Of a DNA stretch of 11,844 bases, positions 1 through 8,311 are shown one piece after another; positions within the stretch are counted from its first letter, which is position 1, and every line of letters begins with the position of its first letter. The notes under the pieces are model-generated. The model did no database searches, had not been told where the DNA came from, and saw only the letters and a program-made list of their open reading frames with translations. Position numbers and translations under genes: made by a program. Origin of the DNA: Muribaculaceae bacterium (lineage in GTDB: Bacteria; Bacteroidota; Bacteroidia; Bacteroidales; Muribaculaceae); the NCBI GenBank assembly GCA_009775535.1, contig VSPW01000041.1, positions 1-11,844 of the forward strand. Direction: 5' to 3'.

Positions 1-419
1 TGGTTGAGATTATCGACCGCCATATTGAGAAGTCAAATGTCAACATACAGAACTCACCTATCATAGTGGCAGGTGGATATGGTGTGGGAAGCAAGGAGAA
101 TTTCCAGTTGCTTTTCGACCTGGCAAATACTCTTGGCGCAGAAGTAGGAGCGTCCCGCGCCGCAGTTGATGCCGGTTTTATCGAGCACGAACGCCAAATC
201 GGCCAGACAGGCGTCACAGTACGTCCAAAACTATACATTGCCTGTGGTATCTCTGGCCAGATTCAGCATATAGCAGGCATGCAGGAAAGCTCAATCATCA
301 TTTCCATCAACAATGACCCGACAGCCCCCATCAATGCCATAGCCGATTATGTCATTACTGGTAACATGGAGGACGTAGTGCCAAAGCTCATTAAGTATTA
401 CAAGAAAAATTCCAAGTAA
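1..419 (+). CDS. etfA: Electron transfer flavoprotein alpha subunit, C-terminal part (5' end outside window)
   Basis: This is the last 138 codons of an ETF alpha subunit; the frame is open to the left edge (first whole codon at position 3), so the start lies outside. EtfA pairs with EtfB in the cytoplasm to carry electrons between flavin dehydrogenases and a downstream acceptor. The visible part is the FAD-binding domain II: a VAGGYGVGSKENF block, then VGASRAAVDAGF, then a RQIGQTGVTVRPK segment and YIACGISGQIQH, all hallmark stretches that cradle FAD in this family, followed by the SINNDPTAPI and ADYVI blocks near the C-terminus. The next gene starts 3 bases after the stop and encodes an acyl-CoA dehydrogenase, a standard ETF electron donor, so the two are surely co-transcribed. 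An etfB gene is expected just upstream but cannot be seen. Confidence 0.96.
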   Translation, partial: VEIIDRHIEKSNVNIQNSPIIVAGGYGVGSKENFQLLFDLANTLGAEVGASRAAVDAGFIEHERQIGQTGVTVRPKLYIACGISGQIQHIAGMQESSIIISINNDPTAPINAIADYVITGNMEDVVPKLIKYYKKNSK

Positions 420-422
420 ACA

Positions 423-2123
423 ATGGCAAACTTCTATAACGACAATCCCGACTTGAAACACCACCTCCATCATCCATTGATGGAGAAAATCGTGGCTCTC
501 AAAGAAAGAGACTATACAGATGCTGCGAAGTATGACTATGCACCTGTCGATTTTGCAGATGCCATGGACAACTATGAGCGTGTCCTGGAGATTGTAGGCG
601 AGATATGCGGCGGTGTGATAGCCGACAATGCAGAAAATGTGGATCATGAAGGTCCGACAGTAGCCGATGGACGCGTCATATATGCATCTGGCACACAGGC
701 AAACCTAGAGGCATGCCGTAAGGCTGGCCTTATGGGTATGGCTATGCCCCGCAGATATGGTGGCCTGAACTTCCCAATAACACCTTATATAATGGCTGCG
801 GATATTGTGAGCCGTGCCGATACCGGTTTTGAAAACCTTTGGGGTCTTCAGGACTGCGCCGAGACTTTGTATGAATTTGGTAATGAGGACCAAAAATCAC
901 GTTTCATTCCGCGCATATGCCAAGGTGAGACAATGTCTATGGACCTTACCGAGCCAGATGCCGGATCTGATTTGCAGTCAGTAATGCTAAAAGCGACTGA
1001 GCAACCCGACGGCACATGGTTGCTGAATGGCGTAAAGCGCTTCATCACCAACGGTGATAGTGATATACATTTGGTTCTTGCCCGTTCTGAGGACGGTACA
1101 AAAGACGGGCGCGGACTTTCTATGTTCATCTATGACAAGCGAGATGGCGGAGTCAATGTCCGCAGAATCGAGAACAAGATGGGCATTAAGGGTTCTCCAA
1201 CCTGTGAACTTGTATATAAGAATGCAAAAGCCGAGCTTTGTGGCTCTCGCCGTCTTGGCCTTATCAAATATGTGATGGCCCTTATGAACGGCGCACGCCT
1301 CGGTATAGCCGCCCAGTCTGTCGGCGTGAGCGAAATTGCATATAGGGAAGCCCTGGCTTATGCCAAAGACCGTAAGCAATTCGGCAAGGCCATCATTGAG
1401 TTCCCGGCCGTAAGCGAGATGCTGTCTGTAATGAAGGCCAAACTTGACGCATCACGTACGCTCCTTTATGAGACTGCCCGCTTTGTGGACATGTACAAGG
1501 TCTATGAGGACATCGCAAAAGAACGCTCTCTTACACCGGAAGAGCGTAAGGAAATGAAATACTATTCCAAATTTGCAGATGCATGTACCCCGCTTATCAA
1601 AGGCATGGGCAGCGAATATTGTAACCAAAACGCATACGACTGCATACAGGTGCACGGTGGCTCTGGCTTCATGAAAGACTATGCATGCGAACGCGTGTAT
1701 CGCGATGCCCGTATAACCTCTATATATGAAGGCACTACCCAGCTTCAGGTTGTGGCAGCTATCCGTCACGTCACTACAGGCACATACCGTGCCCTCATTG
1801 ACACATATGCAGCCCAAGACGTTAAACCGGAATTGGAAGGTCTGCGTGCGAAACTCTCTGAGATGTGCGCCGCGTATGACAAGGCTGTGCAGTATGTACT
1901 GGAAGTCAATAATCCGGAATATACCGATTTCATGGCACGCCGCCTGGTTGAAATGGCAGGAAACATTGTAATGGGACACCTTCTTGTCCTTGATGCAAAC
2001 CGCAATGAGGCATTCATCGGTTCTGCTAATGTGTATATAAACATGGGACAGGCAGAAGTTGCAAAACATGCAGACTACATTGCATCGGTTTCTCCTGAAC
2101 AAATGCAGTATTACAAGGCATAG
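423..2123 (+). CDS. Acyl-CoA dehydrogenase (FAD-dependent), ETF-linked
   Basis: A 566-residue flavoenzyme of the acyl-CoA dehydrogenase family, which oxidises an acyl-CoA to the 2,3-enoyl-CoA and passes electrons to ETF (or, with ETF, works in the reverse direction in some anaerobes). The helical N-terminal domain covers roughly residues 50-165. The middle beta domain carries MDLTEPDAGSDL (173-184), the flavin/substrate signature. The C-terminal helical domain includes KDRKQFGKAI (315-324) and VHGGSGFMKDY (410-420). YRDARITSIYEGTTQ (426-440) places the likely catalytic base at Glu436, by analogy with the IYEGT glutamate of medium-chain enzymes. About 120 residues follow that motif, making it longer than the 380-residue short/medium-chain enzymes and like the 560-600 residue bacterial subgroup. 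It starts 3 bases after etfA and ends before a strong terminator, so it is the last gene of an etf operon. The substrate cannot be told from the sequence. Confidence 0.95.
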   Translation: MANFYNDNPDLKHHLHHPLMEKIVALKERDYTDAAKYDYAPVDFADAMDNYERVLEIVGEICGGVIADNAENVDHEGPTVADGRVIYASGTQANLEACRKAGLMGMAMPRRYGGLNFPITPYIMAADIVSRADTGFENLWGLQDCAETLYEFGNEDQKSRFIPRICQGETMSMDLTEPDAGSDLQSVMLKATEQPDGTWLLNGVKRFITNGDSDIHLVLARSEDGTKDGRGLSMFIYDKRDGGVNVRRIENKMGIKGSPTCELVYKNAKAELCGSRRLGLIKYVMALMNGARLGIAAQSVGVSEIAYREALAYAKDRKQFGKAIIEFPAVSEMLSVMKAKLDASRTLLYETARFVDMYKVYEDIAKERSLTPEERKEMKYYSKFADACTPLIKGMGSEYCNQNAYDCIQVHGGSGFMKDYACERVYRDARITSIYEGTTQLQVVAAIRHVTTGTYRALIDTYAAQDVKPELEGLRAKLSEMCAAYDKAVQYVLEVNNPEYTDFMARRLVEMAGNIVMGHLLVLDANRNEAFIGSANVYINMGQAEVAKHADYIASVSPEQMQYYKA

Positions 2124-2144
2124 TCCATTATACTCACCATATAG

Positions 2145-2186
2145 AATACAGACGTTATACAGTTGTGTATACGTCTGTATTTTTTT
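2145..2186 (+). terminator. Rho-independent terminator of the etfA / acyl-CoA dehydrogenase operon
   Basis: An inverted repeat starts 22 bases after the acyl-CoA dehydrogenase stop. The arm AATACAGACG (2145-2154) pairs with CGTCTGTATT (2172-2181). After a single bulged T, an inner stem TATAC (2156-2160) pairs with GTATA (2167-2171) around a 6-base loop AGTTGT. The right arm runs straight into a T tract ending at 2186. This is a 15-pair hairpin plus U tract. No A tract precedes the left arm, so it should act only on rightward transcription. It isolates the etf operon from the promoter that follows 22 bases later. Confidence 0.9.
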
Positions 2187-2207
2187 GCCGTTTAAATGAG
2201 GCCTTGA

Positions 2208-2239
2208 TTTGTCTGTATGGTAGTTTTTGCGTAAATTTG
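2208..2239 (+). promoter_or_regulatory. Bacteroidota-type promoter for the delta'-addB-hemW operon
   Basis: A TTTG element at 2208-2211 and TAAATTTG at 2232-2239 are separated by exactly 20 bases, fitting the -33 TTTG and -7 TAnnTTTG consensus of the primary sigma factor of Bacteroidota. The start codon of the delta' gene is at 2265, which predicts a leader of about 20 bases. The terminator of the previous operon lies immediately upstream, so this is probably the sole promoter for the three following genes. Confidence 0.8.
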
Positions 2240-2264
2240 TCTTATCACATTCATTCCTCAAAAG

Positions 2265-3386
2265 ATGAGATTCTCTGATATCCCTGGTCATGACGACATA
2301 AAAAAAAGGCTGCGCGCAATGGCGGATGCGGATAGGATTCCCCATGCAATACTTCTGGAAGGCCCTTCCGGGACAGCAAAATATGCATTAGCCAGGGCTA
2401 TGGCTCAATACATACATTGCACCAACCGCTCAGAAGAGGATAGTTGTGGCGTATGCGCATCCTGTAAGCAACACCAGTCATTCAATAATGCTGACACATA
2501 CTACTCTTTCCCCGTGGTCAAGCGCGCAGGAAAGGATGCGATATCTGATGACTTTCTGCCAGCATGGCGTTTGTTCCTTGCAGAAAACCCTATGATGGAT
2601 TTTCAGCAGTGGACGGCCGCTTTGGATAATATAAATGCCCAACCCCGCATATATGTTGAAGAGGGAATAGGCCTAATACGGAAGTTGAGTCTTACGGCAA
2701 TGGCTGCGGACTATAAAATAGTGCTTATGTGGCTGCCTGAACGGATGAAAACTGAATGCGCAAATAAGATGCTCAAACTTGTGGAAGAGCCTTTTTCTGA
2801 CACAATATTCATAATGGCCAGCGATAATCCGCGAGAGATACTCCCTACCATATATTCCCGCACCCAACGAATTTCGGTGAAACGGTATACGGATGCAGAG
2901 GTAAGCGATTATTTGTCCATGAGCTATGGCGTTGGAAAGCAACAGGCTGATGATATAGCCAGGATATCAGATGGAAGCATCATAAATGCGTTGCGGCATT
3001 TATCTACCGGGAGCAGTACATCGGTACAGCTGGATCTTTTTATGAGACTGATGCGTCTTTCATATCAGCGTAAAGTGCGGGAACTTAAAGCCTGGAGTGT
3101 AGAGATAGCAGGTATGGGCCGTGAGCCGCAAATGAGTTTCCTTTCATACTGTCAACGCCTGTTCCGGGAAAACTTCATAATGAATTTAAACATCCCGCCT
3201 CTCAACCTGCTTACATCTGCGGAAGCGGCATTTTGCGCAAAGTTCTCACCTTTTATAAATGAAAGGAATGTATTGAAGATAAATTCAATATTTGATGACG
3301 CGATTGCCGACATTGCCGCGAATGCAAATGCTAAAATCGTTTTCTTTGATTTGGCTATAAAAATGTGTATGCTCATAAAAATGTGA
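2265..3386 (+). CDS. holB: DNA polymerase III subunit delta' (clamp-loader subunit)
   Basis: A 373-residue AAA+ family protein of the clamp loader, which opens the beta sliding clamp onto primed DNA. Domain I begins with a FSDIPGHDDIKKRL box and a P-loop-like GPSGTAKYA (33-41). A four-cysteine zinc site follows with C52, C61, C64 and C67. CANKMLKLVEEP (165-176) corresponds to the conserved ANALLKxLEEP block of delta' and gamma/tau. PTIYSRTQRI (194-203) corresponds to the SRC/arginine-finger region. The C-terminal 170 residues are the less conserved helical domain III. The Walker A position after the lysine is Tyr40 instead of Ser/Thr, and no clear Walker B acidic pair is seen, consistent with a non-hydrolysing delta'. 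It is the first gene of an operon with an addB-like gene 4 bases downstream. DnaX (gamma/tau) is the main alternative, but that protein keeps an intact GxxGxGKTS loop and is longer. Confidence 0.92.
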   Translation: MRFSDIPGHDDIKKRLRAMADADRIPHAILLEGPSGTAKYALARAMAQYIHCTNRSEEDSCGVCASCKQHQSFNNADTYYSFPVVKRAGKDAISDDFLPAWRLFLAENPMMDFQQWTAALDNINAQPRIYVEEGIGLIRKLSLTAMAADYKIVLMWLPERMKTECANKMLKLVEEPFSDTIFIMASDNPREILPTIYSRTQRISVKRYTDAEVSDYLSMSYGVGKQQADDIARISDGSIINALRHLSTGSSTSVQLDLFMRLMRLSYQRKVRELKAWSVEIAGMGREPQMSFLSYCQRLFRENFIMNLNIPPLNLLTSAEAAFCAKFSPFINERNVLKINSIFDDAIADIAANANAKIVFFDLAIKMCMLIKM

Positions 3387-3390
3387 TTGC

Positions 3391-6300
3391 ATGGAGCGCT
3401 ACCCATTCCTAAAGCAAATAATAGAAAAATATACCACAGATGCCGAGCTGCCGAATATGGGGGAATATTGTTTTGTATTCCCTAACCGTAGAAGTTCGAC
3501 ATTTTTTCGCCGTTACCTGTTTGAGAGGTTGGATGAAATTGGAAAAATATCTTTTCTTCCTTCATTTACAACAATTTCAGACTTTATCGGGCGGTTTTCA
3601 CGTGGGGCTGAGGCTTCGCGGAATGAACAATTGTTCATCCTGTACGATACATACCGCAACCTGCTATTAAAGCGTGGACAGATAGGACAGTTGCGTGATT
3701 TTGACCGTTTCCGTTTTTGGGCGGACTTGATATTGAATGACTTTAATGATGTCGACCAGTATATGGTCGATGCCAAGTTGCTATTCAAAAATGTCAAAGA
3801 CCTTAAAGAGATAACCGCAGACTATTTTACTGAAGAACAAAAAGCTGTGGTGACACGATTCTGGGGTGATGACTTCTCTGGAAAGGATGATGTGGACAGG
3901 TTTTGGCTGCATACTGCAAACGTTGACAGTTGTTGTGACGAGGCGTCGATAAGAGGTAAATTCTTGAACCTTTGGGAAATATTATATGATTTATATATAG
4001 ATTTCCGTAAAGTGCTGAGAAACCGCAAATTATACTATCAAGGAATGGCATACAGAAATGCCGCCGAAATAATAAAGCATACTGATATAGCGGATTTACA
4101 GTATAAGCGTTATATATTTGTCGGCTTTAATGTCCTATCTACTGCGGAATTAATCATATTTGAGCGTCTGCGGGATATAGGTGCTGCAGATTTTTATTGG
4201 GACTTTGCTTCGCCTGCCTTTTTTAACAATGTCTCTGAGCTGCAAAAGAATCTAGTCATCCGCAGGCAGATGATAAATTTCCACAATAAGGCAACAAGGT
4301 TTGTCGGACGGAATTTATTGAATTTCCCACCATTATATCCGTTGGATACACACTCCGTATCTATCCCGGATATAGAGGTTGTTGCTGTCCCGGCTAATAT
4401 TGGACAGGCAAAGCTTACATACACCATCCTGGAACAAATGGTTGATGGTGGTGACATAAAAGACAAAGACGATGCCATAGACACATGTATTGTTGTAAAT
4501 GACGAAAGTCTGTTTGTCCCGCTGATGCACTCTTTGCCGGAAAGCATCGGCGCAATAAATATCACTATGGGCCTCCCTGTCCGCAATACGGCCGTGGCGG
4601 CATTAATGACTGCGGTGATTTCGATGCAATTGCGTGCAAGATCTTTAAAAGGCAGATATCATTTTTATTATGAAGATGTGGTACGCGTCCTTAACCATCC
4701 TTTCATGCAGGCAATTGCGCCATCGGAATCAAATGACATACAATCTGCGCTTATATCTGGACGTAGATATAATATAGACATACAATGGTTGTATGACAAT
4801 TATCCCAAATTACGTTTTGTCTTTAATACGGTGCGAAATGTAAAGTCATCCATGGAGGTCTATGACTATATGTCAATCCTTATGAGTACCCTGTCATCAG
4901 AATTGCGTATCCTGAAAGACAACGGCAATCCTGTGGACGGTACGGACAGGCAGCTTGCCATAATAGATTATTATAACCGCCAGTTGGATGAGCTGCGTCA
5001 ATTGACAGAGCTTTATGCTATTGAGATGAATGAAAGCAGCTACTTTCATCTTATAGAAGGATTTGTCAATTCATCTACATTGAATTTTGAGGGAAAGCCG
5101 TTGAAGGGATTACAGGTGATGAGTTTGCTTGAAACAAGAGCCCTTGATTTTGACAATCTAATAATGCTGTCAATGAATGAGAGGATATTTCCCCGTAAGC
5201 ATTTTGCAAGGACTTTCATTCCTAATGCTTTGCGTTCAGGCTATGGTATGTCTACATTGGACCACCAAGAAAGCATATTCTCTTATTATTTTTACAGGCT
5301 TCTTACCCGGGCGCGTAAGGTCAAACTACTTTACGACAGCCGTACATCCGGAATATCTTCTGGCGAAATGAGCCGCTATCTTTATCAGCTGCGTTACCTG
5401 GAATGTTTCCCGGATATAAATTTCAGGTCTGTAGAATATGTGCCGTCAACTGCGGCGGAAAGGGTTATTTCCATCGAAAAACGCAAATCAGAACTGGACC
5501 GTCTGCGAAAAGGGGGAGACCTCTATCTTTCGGCCTCGGCCTTAAAGACATTCAAAAAATGTCCCTTGCTTTTTTATCTGAAGTACATAAAAAATCTGCG
5601 TGATGAGGACGAGGTGAAGGACTATATGGATGAAGCGACGTATGGGAATATAGTGCATCATGTCATGCAGCACCTATATGAAGGTCTCCGTGGACCGGCA
5701 GACACCCTGACGGTCACTGAAAGGTTGCTTGACGAAATACCGCATATGCGCTGTGGCAGAAATGGGGAAAACCTTCTCTCTAATCTTTTGAGAAGGGAAA
5801 TCAATAAGACATACCATCATCTTCCGGACGACCGGCTTGATTCTCCGCTTGAAGGCGACTCGAAAATTATAGCGGCAATAATGTTGCGGTTCATACAGAG
5901 GATGCTTGTTTGCGAAAAGGCCCTTGCCCCATTTGAATTCTATAGCGCGGAAATGAAGGAACGCTTCTGCTGGATGATTGAAGACGGCATAGAAATCAAT
6001 TTCACCATGTCGGTAGACCGTGTCGATTATCTTCCTGATGGAAGCATAAGGTTTATTGATTATAAGACGGGAGCGGACAAGACTGATGTCGGGGATTGCT
6101 CCAAACTGTTTTCCGGACATGATACGGATGCCGTCTTCCAATTGCTGCTGTATTCGGAGGCATATTGCGCGTGCCATGGCATCGATGCGGACATACATCC
6201 GATGGTATATAAATTCAAGACCATTTCGACAGAAGGCCTTGTAGACTGTACCATATCTACTCCTGAACATAAAAAATTCAAGCTTTCATCCCATAGGCAA

Positions 6301-6456
6301 GTCCACGATTACTTCATGCCACAGCTCCGTCATCTCATATCCCGGATTTTTGATACGGATGAACCGTTTTATCAGGCCAAGAATGAAGATGACTGTAAAT
6401 ATTGTAAATTCATTTCCATGTGTGGCCGTTCGGCCAGAATCGATACACAATCATAA
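3391..6456 (+). CDS. addB: AddB-like PD-(D/E)XK nuclease with 4Fe-4S cluster, inactivated helicase fold
   Basis: A 1021-residue protein of the AddB family, the subunit that with AddA (a UvrD-type helicase/nuclease) resects double-strand breaks for RecA-dependent repair. The N-terminus has FVFPNRRSSTFF (28-39), where an active helicase would carry Walker A, so ATP hydrolysis is unlikely; this is usual in Bacteroidota AddB relatives. A motif V/VI-like stretch GLQVMSLLETRALDF lies at 573-587. The C-terminal nuclease holds DRVD (Asp876) and IDYKTG (Asp890, Lys892), the PD-(D/E)XK metal and catalytic residues. Four cysteines frame it: C724 before the nuclease and C1002, C1005, C1011 after it (CxxC, then 5 residues, then C). 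This is the spacing of the iron-sulfur staple of Bacillus AddB. The gene starts 4 bases after the delta' gene, and its stop overlaps the hemW start. No addA gene lies in the window. Confidence 0.9.
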   Translation: MERYPFLKQIIEKYTTDAELPNMGEYCFVFPNRRSSTFFRRYLFERLDEIGKISFLPSFTTISDFIGRFSRGAEASRNEQLFILYDTYRNLLLKRGQIGQLRDFDRFRFWADLILNDFNDVDQYMVDAKLLFKNVKDLKEITADYFTEEQKAVVTRFWGDDFSGKDDVDRFWLHTANVDSCCDEASIRGKFLNLWEILYDLYIDFRKVLRNRKLYYQGMAYRNAAEIIKHTDIADLQYKRYIFVGFNVLSTAELIIFERLRDIGAADFYWDFASPAFFNNVSELQKNLVIRRQMINFHNKATRFVGRNLLNFPPLYPLDTHSVSIPDIEVVAVPANIGQAKLTYTILEQMVDGGDIKDKDDAIDTCIVVNDESLFVPLMHSLPESIGAINITMGLPVRNTAVAALMTAVISMQLRARSLKGRYHFYYEDVVRVLNHPFMQAIAPSESNDIQSALISGRRYNIDIQWLYDNYPKLRFVFNTVRNVKSSMEVYDYMSILMSTLSSELRILKDNGNPVDGTDRQLAIIDYYNRQLDELRQLTELYAIEMNESSYFHLIEGFVNSSTLNFEGKPLKGLQVMSLLETRALDFDNLIMLSMNERIFPRKHFARTFIPNALRSGYGMSTLDHQESIFSYYFYRLLTRARKVKLLYDSRTSGISSGEMSRYLYQLRYLECFPDINFRSVEYVPSTAAERVISIEKRKSELDRLRKGGDLYLSASALKTFKKCPLLFYLKYIKNLRDEDEVKDYMDEATYGNIVHHVMQHLYEGLRGPADTLTVTERLLDEIPHMRCGRNGENLLSNLLRREINKTYHHLPDDRLDSPLEGDSKIIAAIMLRFIQRMLVCEKALAPFEFYSAEMKERFCWMIEDGIEINFTMSVDRVDYLPDGSIRFIDYKTGADKTDVGDCSKLFSGHDTDAVFQLLLYSEAYCACHGIDADIHPMVYKFKTISTEGLVDCTISTPEHKKFKLSSHRQVHDYFMPQLRHLISRIFDTDEPFYQAKNEDDCKYCKFISMCGRSARIDTQS

Positions 6457-7574
6457 TGGCAGGAATATACATACATATACCCTATTGCCACTCAAAATGT
6501 GCCTATTGCGACTTCTATTCTATACCGTCACATAAAAGTGAGCCTGCGCTTATTTCAGATGCAATTATACAGGAATGGGACTACCGGAAAAATGAAATTA
6601 CCGAACCGGTTGAAACCATATATATAGGTGGTGGTACGCCGTCGTGTATCCCTTCCCAACATATATCAGATATTTTGGCACAGCTACCTGTAACAGGGTG
6701 TAAAGAGGTGACCATCGAGGTAAATCCCGAAGATGTCACACCGGATCTAATATGCAGGTATGTTGACGCGGGGGTAAACCGCGTCAGTATGGGAATCCAA
6801 TCACTTATTGACGGCGAACTGGAATATGTCGGCCGCAGGCATACTGCATCCCAGGCATTGGAAGCCATCGATATAATCAGGCGAGCAGGAATCAATAATA
6901 TTTCATGCGACCTTATTTTTGGTTTGCCGGGCCAGGACATCGACACCTGGAAACATTCATTGACGGTACTGACGGACAAACATCCTGAACATATATCAGC
7001 CTATATGTTAAGCTATGAGCCGGGGACCAGGCTGCATGCCAGGTTATCATCGGGAAAAATTGTCCCCTCTTCGGAGGAACTTTTGGAATACATGTATGGA
7101 ATGCTATGTGCCCATATGAAGGAGTCCGGTTATTTGCACTATGAGATTTCCAATTTCTCGTTGCCCGGATTTAGATCTGTGCACAATTCAAATTACTGGA
7201 AAGACATGCAATATCTCGGATTAGGCCCATCTGCTGTAAGCTTTGACGGGAGGAGTGTCAGACGCACCAATTTATCCGATATCAGAAAATATATAAAAGA
7301 TATCCAGAATGGAGGGGCATTGGCGATGGTTGAGCATGAAACCACTGTCGACAGGGTTAATGACGCATTGCTTGTGGGACTGCGGACGATGTCGGGTGTA
7401 AACATAGATTCCCTGAGCCAAGCATATGGAGATACCTATGCCCGGTCAATAATGAATGCTGCCGACAGTTTCTTACAGAGGGGGTTGCTTATTTTAAGGG
7501 ACGGTAGCCTTATAGTACCGGAATCGGAATGGATGGTGTGTGATATGATAATCCGGGAATTGTTTGTCAGCTAA
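6456..7574 (+). CDS. hemW: Radical SAM haem chaperone HemW (coproporphyrinogen oxidase-like family)
   Basis: A 372-residue radical SAM protein. The cluster motif is C11-x3-C15-x2-C18 followed by DF (IPYCHSKCAYCDF), the HemW form; true HemN enzymes have a further cysteine and a longer N-terminus. The SAM-binding GGGTPS (58-63), IEVNPE (87-92), the MGIQS and GRRHT blocks (112-130), FGLPGQ (155-160) and a later VHNSNYWK stretch all fit. HemW proteins bind haem and help insert it into respiratory enzymes; coproporphyrinogen oxidase activity is generally not seen, though databases often name it so. I chose ATG 6456 over an in-frame ATG at 6420: 6456 gives the family's usual MAGIYIHIPYC start and overlaps the addB stop by one base (TAATG), a translational-coupling arrangement. 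It is the last gene of the operon and meets an opposing gene at its stop. Confidence 0.93.
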   Translation: MAGIYIHIPYCHSKCAYCDFYSIPSHKSEPALISDAIIQEWDYRKNEITEPVETIYIGGGTPSCIPSQHISDILAQLPVTGCKEVTIEVNPEDVTPDLICRYVDAGVNRVSMGIQSLIDGELEYVGRRHTASQALEAIDIIRRAGINNISCDLIFGLPGQDIDTWKHSLTVLTDKHPEHISAYMLSYEPGTRLHARLSSGKIVPSSEELLEYMYGMLCAHMKESGYLHYEISNFSLPGFRSVHNSNYWKDMQYLGLGPSAVSFDGRSVRRTNLSDIRKYIKDIQNGGALAMVEHETTVDRVNDALLVGLRTMSGVNIDSLSQAYGDTYARSIMNAADSFLQRGLLILRDGSLIVPESEWMVCDMIIRELFVS

Positions 7575-8281
7575 AAGCCCCGCTTATTGGTAGCCACGGA
7601 GTCGATGACCTCGTCAATTGACAATTGGAATGCGTTAGTGATTATATTGTCTATGCTATCACTCCTACTCTTTCCGGAAGCCTGTTTTGCGGGCATGCCT
7701 GTCTTTTTTTGCCTTTTGCCCTTTTTACGGCGGCGTTCAGCCGAAACACGTTTTTCAAAGGCCTCAATCCGGCCAGAACCAGCGTAATGCTTTTTCCAAT
7801 AGGCCTCGTCAAGGGCGCTAATCATGACGCCGCGGCTGGTTGAAGCATGAATCATTTTCCTGTCGCCGACATATAGCCCTACGTGCCCCACCTTTGAACT
7901 TTTGCCGATGGCGAAAAACACGAGATCACCTTCAACGAGTTCATTCTGCCTTATAGGCTTACAATATGCATGTTGCTCACGTGAACTCCTTGGCAATGAA
8001 ATCCCGGCAGCATCCTTAAATATCTGCATCACCATTCCGGAGCAGTCAGTGCCAGCCCGTGTGGACCCACCGTATTTATAGCGTACCCCCAACCAGGTCG
8101 AAGCCTCGTTCAGCAACCGGGCTGTAATGTCGTCCAGCCCATCATCCAACACAACAGCCTGGGGTATATTTGCAGGTTTACCCGAATTTCCGGATGTAGC
8201 CTTGCGGGATGTGCCGCATGAACTTAACAGAATCAGTATAAACGGAATAAATGTACATATATGTAATATGTATCTACTCAT
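7571..8281 (-). CDS. NlpC/P60 (C40) family cell-wall peptidase, lipoprotein
   Basis: A 236-residue exported hydrolase that probably cuts peptide stems of peptidoglycan, typically between D-Glu (or D-isoglutamyl) and meso-diaminopimelate. The N-terminus is a lipoprotein signal: a short MSR head, a hydrophobic run ending LILLSSC, and lipidation Cys22. The C40 domain covers about 55-178. Catalytic Cys80 sits in TDCSG, His133 in VGHVGLYVG and a third polar residue, His145, in MIHAST. After the domain comes a strongly basic stretch (RRRKKGKRQKK, 183-193) and a 40-residue tail. The start at 8281 is preferred over an in-frame ATG at 8302, because it gives a compact signal peptide and leaves a leader of about 25 bases below the promoter at 8312-8343. 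The 3' end overlaps that of hemW by 4 bases. Its place in the outer or inner membrane cannot be decided from the sequence. Confidence 0.92.
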   Translation of the reverse strand: MSRYILHICTFIPFILILLSSCGTSRKATSGNSGKPANIPQAVVLDDGLDDITARLLNEASTWLGVRYKYGGSTRAGTDCSGMVMQIFKDAAGISLPRSSREQHAYCKPIRQNELVEGDLVFFAIGKSSKVGHVGLYVGDRKMIHASTSRGVMISALDEAYWKKHYAGSGRIEAFEKRVSAERRRKKGKRQKKTGMPAKQASGKSRSDSIDNIITNAFQLSIDEVIDSVATNKRGF

Positions 8282-8311
8282 ATAGGGGTGAATTGTCAGC
8301 ATTTAACTATA

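Noticed and set aside
1452..2345. A 297-codon open frame on the minus strand opposite the acyl-CoA dehydrogenase and the start of the delta' gene
   Set aside because: It lies antisense to two well-supported genes, crosses a strong terminator and promoter, has a Cys/His-rich composition typical of shadow frames and matches no family I recognise.
5674..6270. A 198-codon minus-strand frame inside the addB nuclease region
   Set aside because: It is fully antisense to the conserved nuclease domain, with no promoter or recognisable motif.
6420..6455. Upstream in-frame ATG for hemW adding 12 residues
   Set aside because: It would overlap the last cysteine codon region of addB, and the family begins at MAGIYIHIPYC, matching the ATG at 6456.
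8282..8302. Upstream in-frame ATG for the lipoprotein gene adding 7 residues
   Set aside because: The predicted transcription start is about 3-5 bases away, and the extension puts polar residues and a proline before the signal peptide. It remains a weaker possibility.
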